Positions 5,913-6,030 of a DNA stretch of 6,030 nucleotides are shown in pieces. Each line of letters opens with the position of its first letter. The stretch's first letter is position 1. Position numbers and translations under genes: made by a program. Origin of the DNA: Candidatus Hecatellales archaeon B24 (GTDB taxonomy: Archaea; Thermoproteota; Bathyarchaeia; Hecatellales; Hecatellaceae). The stretch spans positions 1 through 6,030 of the forward strand of contig LUCC01000053.1 of NCBI GenBank assembly GCA_001593855.1. The letters run 5' to 3'. The notes beneath the pieces were generated by a model, which did not search any database, had not been told where the DNA came from, and saw only the letters and a list, made by a program, of their open reading frames with translations.

Positions 5913-6030
5913 ATTATTAAATGTTTAGTTTCCATCTTTTTTCTAATGGAAAATTTATACTTAAAAATAACGAGTTAAAACTTATAAATTGTAAAATTAG
6001 AACTAAAAAAAATCCACGGGCAAAAACGGG
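5913..6030. other. AT-rich non-coding end of window, possible divergent promoter
   Basis: No credible coding frame is visible. Composition is markedly more AT-rich than the genes, up to about 6010. It holds two copies of the octamer TATAAATT in opposite orientation: minus strand at 5952-5959 and plus strand at 5983-5990. The plus copy could serve a gene or RNA beginning past 6010, outside the window. A 7-base inverted repeat (TTTCCAT 5929-5935, ATGGAAA 5946-5952) with a T-rich loop is also present; its meaning is unclear. Confidence 0.35.

Noticed and set aside
1..6030. Defence system, CRISPR array, transposon, prophage or novel gene cluster
   Set aside because: No direct-repeat array, transposase or integrase motif, terminal repeats or toxin-antitoxin pair is visible. 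The recognised genes are housekeeping types.
5991..6030. Start of a tRNA or structured RNA after the plus-strand TATA-like element
   Set aside because: Only about 20 bases follow the expected transcription start, too few to show an acceptor stem, D-arm or any fold.

Overview
The window looks archaeal. It carries a ZPR1-type zinc-finger protein (C-terminal part), a Sm-like small protein, a Sec61-beta translocon subunit, a beta-CASP metallo-beta-lactamase nuclease, argininosuccinate lyase, an NSUN6-type tRNA cytosine-5 methyltransferase with an inserted PUA domain, and an acyl-transferring aldolase-type synthase of the homocitrate/isopropylmalate/citramalate family. Sec61-beta and ZPR1 are archaeal/eukaryotic markers, and TATA-like AT islands sit in front of the genes. 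Base composition is roughly balanced in the genes, AGG/AGA is used for Arg, and every assignable start is TTG or GTG. An uncultured lineage of the TACK type (for example Bathyarchaeia-like) is a reasonable guess, but the sequence alone does not fix it.

Layout: (1) 1-613, plus strand: the end of the ZPR1-like gene, overlapped by 14 bases by a TTG-initiated Sm-like gene with a clear ribosome binding site, so the two are probably co-translated. (2) 621-797, minus strand: a 58-residue Sec61-beta gene lying in what otherwise looks like a gap. (3) 798-888: a short divergent intergenic region with one AT-rich island (836-852) midway between the Sec61-beta start and the start of the beta-CASP gene; it probably works in both directions. 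(4) 889-4648, plus strand: beta-CASP nuclease, argH and the NSUN6-type methyltransferase, with gaps of 31 and 63 bases, plausibly one transcription unit although the functions are unrelated. (5) 4660-5847, minus strand: the synthase, convergent with the methyltransferase and 11 bases from it. (6) 5848-6030: an AT-rich non-coding region with TATA-like elements on both strands.

Functionally the window is mostly housekeeping: information processing (ZPR1-like, Sm-like, tRNA m5C methylation, nuclease), protein export (Sec61-beta) and amino-acid or 2-oxoacid metabolism (ArgH and the synthase). I see no mobile element, CRISPR array, defence island, tRNA or rRNA. The points most worth a second look are: a beta-CASP protein of the ligase-associated exonuclease type whose motif C histidine is tyrosine; the easily missed Sec61-beta gene, which also corrects its neighbour's start; a NifV-like synthase whose substrate is open; a strongly over-represented hexamer AAGCCT/AGGCTT; and the absence of ATG at all six assignable starts.
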